Source of the DNA: Glebionis coronaria
Lineage: Eukaryota; Streptophyta; Magnoliopsida; Asterales; Asteraceae
Direction of reading: 5' to 3'
Assembly (NCBI GenBank): GCA_025667525.1
Contig: JANFOE010000190.1
Span: 250,501-314,500 of the forward strand
DNA length: 64,000 nucleotides
The position numbers and the translations under genes are program-made. The stretch's first letter is position 1. Every line of letters starts with the position of its first letter. The notes beneath the pieces are model-generated. The model saw only the letters and a list, made by a program, of their open reading frames with translations, was not told where the DNA came from and did not search any database. This document shows positions 31,969 through 43,634 of this stretch, in pieces.

Positions 31969-34050
31969 ATGCAAACCCGCAACCACGCAAGACGTGCACA
32001 TAAACGAAGAAACCGAAAGGAGTCAACACCTACTCCTAATCTTTCTAGTGAGGAGTCTCATATTGACGAACCTATCATAAGAGAAGAACCAACCATGGAG
32101 AATCGAACTATGATGAAGTTACTTCAAGCACCCACCGAGGGTTATGGAGAGGCTATTGTGATTCTCGCTATCCCTGTGGAGAATTTTGAAGTGAAAACGG
32201 GTTTGTTGTTGATGATCCAAAACAACAAATTCCGTGGTGATGAAAAGGACACCCCGAACAACCATATCCGCCAATTCAATCGTCTTACCGCCACTTGCAA
32301 ATTTAAGGATGTTGCTAATGACTCGATTAAGATGATGCTTTTTCCGTATTCCTTAGCGGGAACCGCTAAAATTTGGTTAGAGAAAGAGCCACCCAATTCT
32401 ATATTGACGTAGAAGGATCTCGTTTCAAAATTTGTGAACCAATTTTTCCCGCCCCCTAAGACTACCCATTTGAAAAACGAGATTTCAAAATTTCCACAAG
32501 AATTTAATGAGAGTTTTTCAACGGCTTGGAATAGGTTTAAGGAAATTTTACATGAGTGTCCTCATCAACGTTTTTCCGACTTGCATCAAATTGACACGTT
32601 TTACCATGGACTTAATGATCATGAAAGGGATTATCTAAATGCCGCCGCGGGTGGTAATTATTTGTGTAAAACGGTTGAGGAAGCTTTGGTGATAATTGAG
32701 AACAGATCTAAGGTGTATAGTCCTCGTAGCACGTCGAGTGTTCGTAAGGCTTCGTCTTCGGCTTCACCTTCGTTGTCTAATACCATCGATGCTTGCCAAA
32801 TTGAGGCGAACTTGGAAAACAAAATCTTTGATAAGCTTAAAGGACTTTTGATTGAATTCGAAGTTGGAGAACAAAGTGCTCCCGCTAAGGCTAAAGCGGT
32901 TGAGGATTCATGTATGTATTATGGTGGAGGTCATGATTTCTCCGAGTGCATTACCAATGATGGTAACACTTCGAGTGCCTACGTGGCCACGGGAACTTAC
33001 AACCAAAACGGTCAAGTTACCTGCTCTAATAAATTGTTTCCACCGGGTTTTGCTTGAAATCAAAATGCTAACAACAACTATTGAAACAATCAAGTTGGTT
33101 TTAAAAGCAATTAAAAAGGAAACTATGGTAATCAAGGGGCTAATAATCAAGTTTCAAACAAATATCAAAGTGATTTTCAAAACAACAACAAGAGTTTGCA
33201 AACTTTAAAAGATCTTCCAAATGAATTTGTTGAATACGCTAATGGAAACGATGCTAGGTTTGACAACATTCAAAGAGAAATCATTAGCCTAAGATCCGAG
33301 TTTAAGAACGACTTGAAGAAAGAGTTGAAAAATGAGTTAGCAAATGAGCTTAAAATCCATACAAACAAAATGGAAGGAAATGTAACTAGGTTACAACAAA
33401 ACCAACAAAAAATGGAAAAAGGGCAACATGAAATTAAGCAAGAAATGATTAAGGCCGAGAAGAGGCAATCCATGTTTGAGGACAAAATTTCATCTATGTT
33501 TGAGGCTATTATGTGCAAACCGTCTTCGAGTAGTCTTCCTAGTAACACCATATCAAACCCTAAGGGAGAGATGAAAGTGATTACCACACGTAGTGGTAAG
33601 ACACTCAAGGAACCGACTCCTCAACCAATTTTTTCTACGGAGGATGCAATTGAGGAAGAACCCGAGGTGGTGGTCAAAAAGGAGCATGTCCAAATCCCAC
33701 GAAGTACCGCTCATGCCACACCTACGGTTGACCCATTACCACATTTAGAACCCAAGATTCCAAAGGCTATGCCTATGATTCAACCCACACCACCTTTGCC
33801 CTATCCATCAAGACTTAGAAAGGAGAAACATCAAGAGCGCGACAATTACCAGTTTGAGCTTTTTATGAAAATGTTTCATGATTTGCACTTTAATGTGAGT
33901 TTCGCCGATGCTTTGGTCATGATGCCTCGATTTGCGGCTAACTTTAAGAGTATGTTGAACAACAAGGAGAAATTGCAACAATTGTCTAGTTGTTCATCGG
34001 TTATCTTAACCGCATACCTCAAAAAGTCGGTGATCCTGGTAAATTCTTGA
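31969..34050 (+). pseudogene. gag: Element 3 Gag
   Basis: The N-terminal basic stretch is followed by the gag domain (KFRGDEKDTPNNHIRQF, MLFPYSLAGTAKIWL). The knuckle region at about 32911-32950 reads CMYYGGGHDFSEC, so the second cysteine of the CCHC motif is a tyrosine and zinc binding is probably lost. From about 33245 to 33520 there is a long charged helix (repeated KNELANELK, QQNQQKMEKGQ) that looks like a coiled coil, stronger than in elements 2 and 4. ITTRSGK and YPSRLRKEK follow. Broken by stops at 32410, 33055, 33082 and 33112. Confidence 0.88.
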
Positions 34051-34550
34051 TCCCTTGTGCAATCCAAGATATGGAAGAATGCTATGCCTTGGCCGATCTT
34101 GGTGCTAGTATTAACTTGATGCCACTTGCAATCTTCAAGTCACTCAATCTTCCTAATCTTAGTCCTTCACTAATGTCTATCGAGATGGCCGACCATTCCA
34201 CGATTCCCGCATGTGGATTGGCGGAAGACGTTTTTGTGAAAGTGGGAAAGTTCTATTATCCGGTAGACTTTATCGTTGTTGATATTCCCACGGATCCTCA
34301 AGTTCCTCTCATTTTAGGTCGTTCGTTTTTAGATACGTCTATGGCTTTGATTGATGTGCATGCTAGAAAGATCACCTTACGTTTCAGCGACGAGGAACTT
34401 GTTATAAACGCAACTCAAATCTCTAATATTTCTCATGTTTATTCCGTTGCAACCATAAACCTCGTTGATATGATTGACGTTATTTGCGAGGAATTTTCAC
34501 AAGAAGTTCTAGGTTTTTGTATGAAAATAGTGGCAATCCCACTATGTTAG
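33990..34550 (+). pseudogene. Element 3 protease region
   Basis: This frame is entered after a one-base loss near 34006. The active-site stretch ALADLGASINLMP is the same as in the other Athila copies, followed by VPLILGRSFLDT. The frame is lost again near 34514 in a T run, where an acidic linker to RT begins. Confidence 0.85.
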
Positions 34551-34962
34551 ATCCTATCCTTGATAACCCGACACCATCCTTCACTCCCTTTGAAGGTGGT
34601 GGTTTTACGTTGGAAGAATTCGATGTTCCACGTACTTGTAACGAATACCTCGACAATGATGAGGACTTCTCGATTATCAAGGATTTTCTTAACGATTTCC
34701 CATTTCCTCCACCCGAGGAGGTTATGAGTATCGAGCCCAAATCTTCAATTGAGGAACCACCTATCCTCGAGTTGAAAGATTTACCTCCTCATCTAGAATA
34801 TGTCTTTTTGGAGGAGGACGACAAGTTGGCGGTTATTATTGCGAAAGAACTTTCGGATGATGAAAAAACCGCACTTGTCGAAGTTCTAAAGGATCACAAC
34901 GGGGAAATTGCGTGGAAGTTATCTGACTTTAAGGGGAACGATCAAAAATTTTGCACCCACAA

Positions 34963-35760
34963 AATCTTAATGGAGGAGGATTACAAGCCCGCAATCTAAT
35001 GTCAAAGGACGGTGAACCCCAAAATTCACGACGTCATCAAAAAGGAAGTCCTTAAACTCCTTGACGCGGGAATGATTTACCCTATTTCTGATAGCCCTTG
35101 GGTGTGTCCTATTCATTGTGTCCCTAAAAAGGGAGGGATGACCGTTGTGCCAAACGATGCCAACGAGTTAATTCCCACTAGTATCATGACCGGATGGAGA
35201 GTGTGCATTGACTATCGTAAGTTGAATGAAGCCACTCGAAAAGACCATTTTCCCTTGCCCATAATGGACCAAATGTTGGAGCGTCTTGCGGGAAACAATT
35301 TATATTGCTTTTTAGATGTTTTTCTGGTTACTTCCAAATCCCCATCGATCCTCGTGATAAAAAAACTACGTTTACGTGACCATATGGAACGTTTGCCTAT
35401 CGTAGAATGCCGTTCGGACTTTGCAATGCACCGGGAACCTTTCAAAGGTGCATGATGGCTATTTTTCATGATATGATCGAGAAGACGATGGAAGTCTTCA
35501 TGGATGACTTTTCCATGTTTGGTTGTTCGTTCACTTCGTGTTTGTCGAATCTTGAGAGAATGTTGAAGCGTTGTGAGGAAACCAACCTTGTGCTTAATTG
35601 GGAAAAATGTCATTTTATGGTTAAAAGTGGAATCGTCTTAGGGCACAAGGTTTCGAAAGCGGGGATTGAGGTAGATCAAGCTAAGGTAGACGTCATCGCC
35701 AAATTACCTCATCCCAAAACCGTTAAGGGAGTTAGGAGTTTCCTAGGCCACGCGGGCTTT
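34963..35760 (+). pseudogene. Element 3 reverse transcriptase domain
   Basis: From KILMEEDYKPAI to [20 protein letters not shown] at 34997; a one-base loss near 35317 inside motif A (YCFLDVFL...) scrambles about 30 codons before MPFGLCNAPGTFQRC resumes at 35407. Catalytic box FMDDFSMFG at 35503-35508 is intact. Confidence 0.88.
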
Positions 35761-35799
35761 TATCGTCGATTCATCAAGGATTTTTCAAAGATCTCTCGA

Positions 35800-36300
35800 C
35801 CTATTACACATCTCCTTGAAAAAGAGGCACGTTTTGTCTTTGACGAAGATTGTATACGAGCCTTTGAAATCCGTAAGAGGAAACTTACCGAAGCTCCCAT
35901 TCTTGTTGCTCCCAATTGGAACCTCCCCTTTGAGCTCATGTGTGATGCTAGTGACTACGCTATTGGGGCCATATTGGGGCAACGTCATGAAAAGAACTTC
36001 TTGCCTATTCACTATGCTAGCAAGACGATGACCGAGGCTCAACTAAAATACACTACAACTGAGAAGGAATTCCTTGTCGTGGTGTATGCATTTGAGAAAT
36101 TCTGACCTTATCTCGTCTTGACGAAATGAATAGTGTATAAGGATCATTCGGCTATCAAGTATCTTATGGCTAAACAAGATGCAAAGCCGAGATTACTTCG
36201 TTGGATTCTCCTCCTCCAAGAATTTGATCACAAAATCGTTGATAAAAAAGGAGCCGAGAATCTAGCGGCCGATCATCTTTCTCGTTTGGAAGATCCTCAC
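35800..36300 (+). pseudogene. Element 3 RNase H domain
   Basis: [18 protein letters not shown] (Asp), [16 protein letters not shown] (Glu), then TGA codons at 36103 and 36127, then [12 protein letters not shown]. The final catalytic Asp position reads VYKDHSA where elements 2 and 4 have VYTDHSA. Linker [14 protein letters not shown] ends the domain. Confidence 0.85.
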
Positions 36301-36554
36301 CAAAGTGTTTACGAGCCCAAGGAAATAACCGAAACATTTCCGCTCGAGACACTTTGTGTAGTGAATTCTATGCTTGATTCTTCCGCCCCATGGTTTGCGG
36401 ACATCGCAAATTACCTTGCGGGCAACTTCATCATCAAGGGTTTGACGACTCAAGAAAAACAAAAATTCTTTCGTGACGTCAAGTTCTATTTTTGGAACGA
36501 ACCTTACTTGTTTCGAACTTGTGCGGATCAAATTATTCGACATTGTGTCTTTGG

Positions 36555-37637
36555 TACCGAAGCTTCTAACATCCTAGAGCTTGTCACGAGGGACCTACGG
36601 GTGGTCACCACGGTGCTAATCTCAAGGCTAAGAAGGTCTTTGATACCGGTTTCTTTTGGCATATTATTTATCGAGATGCACATGAGCTTGTGAAGTCATG
36701 TGACTCATGCCAACGACAAGGAAAAGCCTCACAAAAAGATGAAATGCCAGATAATATCATCCAAGTGTGTGAGATCTTTGACGTTTGGGGCATTGACTTT
36801 ATGGGGCCGTTACCATCATCTCGTGGTAATAAGTACATCCTTGTCGCCGTTGACTACCTATCTAAGTGGGTGGAAGCTAAGGCTTTGCCCACCAATGATG
36901 TTCGTGTGGTAGTCAAGTTTTTGAAAAGCTTGTTTTCTCGGTTTGTAACCCCTCGTGCGATCATAAGCGATCGTGGAACCCATTTTTGTAATGACCAATT
37001 CGAATGGGTCCTAAGGAAATATGGGGTTACACATCGTCTTTCTACGGCTTATCACCCACAAACGAGTGGGTAAGTCGAGGTTTCAAACCGAGCGTTGAAG
37101 AGGATCTTGGAAAGATCCATTGGGGAAAACCGACAATCTTGGTCGGATAAGTTGGACGATGCTTTATGGGCTTTTAGGACCGCTCATAAGACGCCCATCG
37201 GGTGCACTCCTTATAAGCTAGTGTATGGGAAGAATTGTCACTTGCCAATTGAACTCGAACACAAGGCTTATTGGGCCCTAAAGCATTGCAATGATGATAT
37301 AGAGACCGCGGGAAAACACCAAAAAATGTAATTAAATGAATTGGATGAATTAAGGGATATTGCTTATGAAAGTTCATTGATTTATAAAGAAAATACTAAA
37401 AAGTTGCATGATTCAAAAATTAAAAACCAGGTTTTTAACATTGGGGATCAAGTTTTGCTTTTTAATTCTCGTTTGAAAATCTTTTCCGGTAAGTTGAAGT
37501 CCCATTGGTCCGGTCCATTCACCGTGACTCAAGTTTTTCTTTATGGGACCATCGAGCTAGCTCAAAATGATGGCATAAATTTCAAGGTGAATGGACATAG
37601 GTTGAAGCACTACTTTGGCAGGAAGTTCCATCCTTGA
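36555..37637 (+). pseudogene. Element 3 integrase
   Basis: The frame is lost near 36585 within the HHCC zinc domain and regained at 36690 ([19 protein letters not shown]). The core shows WGIDFMGPL and [12 protein letters not shown] at 37071 falls just before the catalytic Glu segment ([10 protein letters not shown]), the same codon position as the 19038 stop of element 2. A further TAA at 37329. The C-terminal part ([28 protein letters not shown]) ends at 37637. Confidence 0.88.
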
Positions 37638-37687
37638 ACTACCTCGACCAAATCACTTTCCCCAATGATAATTAGTATTGAGGGGAT

Positions 37688-37707
37688 CGAGTCAAGCTCA
37701 TGACTCG
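37688..37707 (+). promoter_or_regulatory. Conserved hairpin after pol, element 3
   Basis: Arms CGAGTCA (37688-37694) and TGACTCG (37701-37707) around loop AGCTCA. The arms match those of elements 2 and 4 exactly; the loop differs (GGCTCG in element sense there). Confidence 0.65.
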
Positions 37708-39370
37708 GTAATCAAAAACGAGGTGCCTCGTGGGGGAGTCACATGCTTATCCTATGTACATATTATCGCTTTCTAATGTAGTAACGTGTGGGGATTTGTG
37801 CCCTTCCAACCTTTGTTCCGTGGTTGTTTGTGAATTGTGGATTTTAGATGATCATTATCTTCACAATTGGAGCCTCTCGTGTTCGTTTTATGGGAGCACT
37901 CGATTGTTTGCTTTGAAAACTTTCTCAATATCCATGATATATCCTTTGATGTTCTAACCTTAGGTTTATATCACACTTCATAAATGGCTTTAAATTTAAC
38001 GGTTACACCCTTTCCATGCTAGATTAGGCATTCGACTACGTCTATAGTATGGGGGTGTTTGCACCCCTAGACTCGAAACATTTAGGACAATGTTTAACTT
38101 TAGTATGGGGGGGTGAATAGATACTTGCCTTGCGAAACCTTCACGCTTTCCAAAGTTTATCTTTTTGTTTATCGTTTTGTTGCAAAATAAGGCTAAAAAT
38201 GGCCAAATTTTAAAAATTTTCTCATGTTTTATAAGTGTTTGAAGAGATGAATGTAGATTTTCCGATGGCGAGAATAAGAGTAATTTTTGACTCGACCGTG
38301 TGTGTTGAGCACTTAGCTTCGATTCCTTAACTTTACATTAGGCTAAGTCTCTTAAATGAGGACGAGAAATGATAGAGTTAATTATAAGTTACTATGCTAA
38401 ACGTAGAGTACTCGTATTCTTTCAAAAACTCATGTGTTCTCGTTGTTTGCTTATTCTCCCTTCGCTTGTAAATATTTTTTGCTTAATAAATATTGACTTC
38501 GCGGTTTAGTCTTGATTGTTGGTTTCTAGTCTTTTCTAGTAGCTTCCGTGTAATTAAATTTGGAAGACATTAAGGTATCGTCAGCGTCACGGTTTTGAAG
38601 TATTGGCAACCGAATAATCGAAAGCTTCACCCAATAATAAGATTTCAAGTGCTCACCTAAATCAAGCAAACAATTTGAAGCTCACAAGGCCGAAAAATCT
38701 ATGCAAAACTGAAAGTGAATCAAGCCTTAATCTTTGAAGCTTTAAAGATCCAAAATTCGCCTTAGCATGAGGATATATGTCTTTGGCTAATAAAACCACC
38801 GATGAGGTGGATAATAAAAGGCAAGGCAAGAACGAAGTCATAATAAAAGCTTCATGGCGAAGTTGAATAAAAGATGGAGGTAAACCAATGATAATAAGGC
38901 CCTTCCGTTCGGGGGCGTATAAAATTCTTGGTAATAAGTCTCATGTTCAAAACCGTTATAAAACCGTGTTTATCGATCCTTCTTGTTGACTTAATTTTTT
39001 GACATCGTTGTCTATTAGGAGGGGTTATTGATTTGATGGTCTTGGTTACACCATTAGGACTCTATTTTTAGACCTAAATCTCTATCATCGCATAAGTCAA
39101 ACAATGTATCCTCGTGAAACATTCAAGACAAAATAATATATAAGAGATACAACTTAGGAAAATGGGAGGATAAGTACGTGATTAGGGCATATGAGTAGTG
39201 TTAGCATAACTAACTTATAATGACATGATCTCGTTGCACGCTTGGCATGGAATTGGAGTGAAAATCGAGGACGATGAAATTATTTCTAACGAAGCATTCA
39301 CGTGTTCTTATTCTATGAACCTAAACGTCCCATTTTGCGATGAAAATCATACATTATGTCTAAAACGCAA

Positions 39371-39395
39371 GTAGTAGTAGTAATAGTAGTAGTAT
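39371..39395. repeat. (GTA)n microsatellite
   Basis: About eight GTA/TAG trinucleotides with one interruption (GTAGTAGTAGTAATAGTAGT...), within the 3' UTR of element 3. Confidence 0.8.
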
Positions 39396-39490
39396 AGCTA
39401 GTTTATCATTCAATAAAAGTGAATAAAAATGAATTTTGGAGGTGCTACGATACTTTATTCTAGCATTGCGTGAGGGCACGACAATGCTTT

Positions 39491-39502
39491 AGTATGGGGG
39501 AG
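39491..39502 (+). other. Element 3 polypurine tract
   Basis: AGTATGGGGGAG directly before the 3' LTR; the same core is seen twice earlier in the 3' UTR. Confidence 0.85.
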
Positions 39503-42500
39503 TGATGAGACTACTTTTATATATAGTCTCATCGTCCAAAAAGGGCTTTAAATGCATTAAATATCATGAAATTGGCCAACTATATGCTTGTGTTTGTTTC
39601 TTGTGTATTTTAGGTACGGATATTGAGAAAATGACAAAAGATCACAAGAATCATGCAAAAACGAACACGGGAAACGAAGCCGCGCATTGAAACAAGCCCT
39701 AATGAAGAATTTGCCAAGACAAACCCTTGATGATTTGAAGATTTATGAAGAAGGGTCCTCCAATATTGGATTGATACTTTATACCCTTGTATCTTCATAA
39801 TTACAAGATTGGTCCCTAAAGTTTGTCAATATTACTAAAAGGGCCCTCCACTTTGAAGAATTGGCGATTTTAGTCCCTCAACAAAACTAAATTGTCAATA
39901 ATTATCCTCCTCAAAGTCAAACATATCATGAAGTACTTCAAGATACAAGAAATTACAAGTTTAGTCCTTTGAAAATATCAAAATTACCAAAAGGACCCTT
40001 GACTTTGAAGAAATGGCAAAAATGTTCCCTCATTAATCATGACTTGGCAAATTTAGTCCTCCAAGAAGTCAAACAAACAAGTCAAGACCATTACCTATGA
40101 AGAAAATTCCAAAACAACCCTTCAAGAATCAAGAAATGGCAAGAAATACCCCTGAAATTACTTTACAAAATTATTTGGGGCAAAAGTGTAAAGTTACAAA
40201 TGAAAGGAGAAGCAAAGATTGGGGGTTTAACCTGGCCGACACACATTCTTACCTAGACCAATCATATCACGCCACCTGTCCCACTCACACCTTACAACCA
40301 ATCACAACTTATCATTTCTCCACCTCACCAATCCACTTCACCAGTTTATTAATACTTAATACTTGGCACCTTAACACCAATTTAAAATTTAATCACCCCT
40401 AATCCGGATCAAAACCTCCACTATTCACCATAAGAACATATTTAGGGGTTTACTAATTACTTGTAATTAGCCCCTAAATCTTTCCAGATTTATGATTAAG
40501 CATGCTTTAATCATATCCCAACTTTCAAAAAGCTTGCCACATCACCACATTACTCACATGATTCACCCCTGCATATGCCTTTGAATAAAATGACAAAACT
40601 TTGCAGAGAATCAACAGCTCCCAATCCAGCTTTCATCCTAAGCATTATTTGGACCCTTTTATCAACTTTTCACTAGCTAACATCAACAAACGTCCAAAAA
40701 TTCTTCACATGGCTTGAAAGTTCAAAATTCGACAAGGGTACTTTAAGGACTTCATACATTAGGGTTCCTTGTATTTTCACAGCTTTCTAGATAACTTGTA
40801 AGCCTATAAAAGGCATAGGACTCAGTCCATTAGTTTTTGCTCTTGAATTTTCCTTTGTTCAAAGTTCTGTAAATCCATATTCAGTTTAATGAAATGAGTT
40901 TGAATCTTTGAAGAAAAGTCAAGTGCCATTGTTATTTCCTACTTGTTATTGTTCTTTGTTTACTAATCTTCAATCTTAAAACCTGTTTTCAAAGGAGTGT
41001 GCAAAAGTTTGCACATTTTCCATTAATCTTGATATTTTGCTAAGTCTTGTTCAAACCTTGGAATTCTTGGGCTATAAAGCTGATCATAGCATCCTGATAT
41101 TGTGATATCAAGGTGTTGTGAAGCTTATAACTTGGGGATAATCAAGTGTGGGGAAAAAAGGTTGCATCAATCAAGTTTTTCCACTTTTCTGATTTTGATA
41201 TTTTCCTTCTAACTTTGTAGAATCTTAGCAGGCTTTATTGTGGAAGCTTGTGCTTGTTCTTGCTAGCACATAAGCTCAAAATTCGTAGGTGTGGATGTAC
41301 ATCCATGAGGTTTGCACCATTCTACCTCAAATCTATTAAAAATTTGGGTTTTTGGTGAATTTGTGTGTTGCTTGTGTTCTTGTTAATTTTGTGGTCTAAT
41401 CTTGTTCAATACTGCATATTATACTTGTTAATGTGTTTGATTGGGCTTGGGTGGTCTTGAAATACACTTACACTTGTTTTAAATTGATTTGAAAAAGATA
41501 AGGGGTGTTTGGGATTATTTGTTTAAGATCATTGAGTGTTATTGTGTTGTTGAAAAGTTTTGTTTCGGCTTTGTATCTGTTATCTACTTGGTTGAGTGTT
41601 ATTTGCTGCAAGTTATTGGGCTTAAACCATTGAATCAAACATTGTGCTATATCTTAATGATTTTAACTGATTTTGACCTAAGATTTTGGTAATATCTAGA
41701 ATATATACATGTTTAGGACTAAAAGTTGTTAAATCATTGTTAATATAACCTGGTTTGAAGATTTGAGTGTTTGAATTTGGCTTGTTGGTCAAGTACATCA
41801 GCAAAGTAAAAATCTGCTTGTGTTAGTGTTCATCAGTAACTTTATTGTGCATGAATCTTGATCTAGGCTTTGAATCAGTGCATGAAACCTGTTTAAACTT
41901 GTTCATTTAAGTTTATTATAGCTTGTGTATGCTTTTGGTGCAATTTGGTTGGCTGAAATTTGCTAAAACAGCTTATTAGTGCTTAACTACTTAACTGCTT
42001 ATTGTTCAAAGTCTGGTGCATGTCTGATGCTTAAATGAATTAACTGTACCAATTGGTTGTTTGAGATTGTGATTTCTTTGTTGTTATTGACTCCTTATGA
42101 TTAACTGATCATTTGGGTGCCTTTGTGAAACTTGAATCCACAAAAAAGTCATATAAGACAAATAGTCAAACAAGTTAAGCAGTGGAAAAAGTTTCCACTG
42201 CTCAGACACCAAAACTAGCCCTTGCTAGTGTAATTTTTTCAGTTAGCTTATTAATAAGCCATATTGGCTTATCTAGACCTGCAACAACTTATTTTTTGTG
42301 ATCAATCTTCCTCATTTGACCCATTTGTTTGAACTGGAGCTTATCAGACCTTGACTTTGACTTTTTGCTAGAAAACTCATAAAGTTGACTTTTAAATAAG
42401 TGCTTATTTTATTATTCTAGCGTATTGAGTGAACTTATTTGAAAAGATTTTGTTGATTAAGCTTAGTTAAGTCATTTAAAAGCTTTTGAAACCTGAATCA

Positions 42501-43634
42501 GCTCTTGGGGTGGCCTAGAACTCGAAAACGACTATTTTGTCGTTTTGTGAAGATAGCTTTTTGCTTTTTCATGCTTATTCATTGTGCTTATTTCAAATTT
42601 CTTCTTTAAGAACTCTTAGGTAACTCAAAAGAAGCTTGTGTGTTTAATTTTAGCTTATGGCATCAGCTTATAGCTTAATGGGCCAAAAAGCCCATTAAGA
42701 ATAAGCTGTAGTGAAATAAGCTAACATAAGGGCATTTTCAGCTTTTGGGCCTTTGGAAAATTGTGTTTAGAATATAATTTTAGGTCAGATAGGAGCTTTT
42801 GGACATTTTTATAAACATTTTTCTTATTGGGCTTATTTTGGCCCAATAAGGGTTTGTTTTGGACTTTGGCCCATTTGAAGGCCCATTAGGGGTATTTTTG
42901 TAATTTCAACTTCATTTTTGTGTTAATTATGTTAAATTAAGCTAGTTTGCAACTTTTTAGAATTTTTTTTAAATTTTAGATTTTTAAGATTATTATTATT
43001 ATTTTAATATTAAAAATTAAAATTTTGATTTTTCAAGTTTTTATATTTTTCTTAGGTTAAATACATTAAGTTAGGAATTTTACATTTTTTAGAATATTTT
43101 TATTGTCATTAGATTAATTTTTATAATTATTTTAAGTTTAAATAGTTTTTAATTGTTTTTAAATAGTTTTTATTAATTTTAAAATTTTCAAAAATAGTTT
43201 TAAATTTAGTTAAGTCATTTTAGAGGTTTTCAATTGATAAAATCTCATTTTGGGCTTTATGTAAATTAAATTGATTTTTTGGGCTTTAATTAGCATAAAA
43301 AATTATTATTTAAATAAATAAAAGGTTTGAGTGATTTTTGATTTTTTGTAAACTCTAAATACATTATTTAGGATTTATTGCAATTTTCTAGGAATTTTTA
43401 AGGTAAATTTTTTATTTTGCTACTTTTTACTGTTATACGTGTACGTCTTTATCGTCTTAGTTTAATTCGTCATCATAACCGTCATTCTCTTGTTATCTCA
43501 TTTCTATTTTCTCTTCTCATAATCAGTATAATCACAAAGTTAATCATCTCTTAATTCACACACCAAGCCTCCTTGAGAACGATCCCCACTTTGGGTCATA
43601 ACTTGTGGTTTTCCTAAATCACAAGTTAATACTT
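39503..43634 (+). repeat. Element 3 3' LTR, truncated by insertion
   Basis: Matches 27002-31168 with about 4% substitutions and some indels, including about 45 bp present only in the 5' LTR near 27690-27740. It stops at 43634 within AATACTT, where the minus-strand LTR of element 5 begins. TATA box at 40805-40813. Confidence 0.9.

Larger units (their letters stand above)
31969..37637 (+). pseudogene. gag-pol: Element 3 gag-pol polyprotein, heavily disabled
   Basis: The ancestral frame starts at ATG 31969 (MQTRNHARRAHKRRN, the counterpart of MRTRS) and ends at 37637, about 1,891 codons. Stops lie at 32410, 33055, 33082, 33112, 34997, 36103, 36127, 37071 and 37329. Net one-base losses lie near 34006 (Gag-PR), 34514 (after PR), 35317 (RT) and 36585 (start of integrase). 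Domain order is Gag, PR, RT, RNase H, IN as in elements 2 and 4, but residues are much more diverged from them than they are from each other. No chromodomain or env-like gene. Confidence 0.92.
37638..39490 (+). other. Element 3 3' untranslated region
   Basis: 1.85 kb without an env-like gene. Contains the conserved hairpin (37688-37707), polypurine-like copies TAGTATGGGGG at about 38045 and 38101, a GGACAATGTTTAACTT block between them that is shared with elements 2 and 4, and a (GTA)n microsatellite at 39371. Confidence 0.75.
27002..43634 (+). mobile_element. Element 3: Athila-type retrotransposon with 4.2-kb LTRs, 3' end interrupted
   Basis: Plus-strand element: 5' LTR 27002-31219, primer site at 31223, gag-pol 31969-37637, 3' UTR, polypurine tract at 39491 and 3' LTR from 39503. 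The 3' LTR stops matching at 43634 (equivalent to 31168), so its last 51 bp are displaced by element 5 and should lie beyond the right edge. LTR divergence is about 4% in the first 600 bp by hand count, the highest of the pairs here, and gag-pol carries nine nonsense codons and four net one-base losses. It is the oldest of the dated elements in this window. Confidence 0.93.

Noticed and set aside
39795..40070. Inverted-repeat transposon (MITE) within element 3 LTRs
   Set aside because: The repeated words are in both LTRs at the same offset and lack terminal inverted repeats or duplications, so they are part of the LTR.
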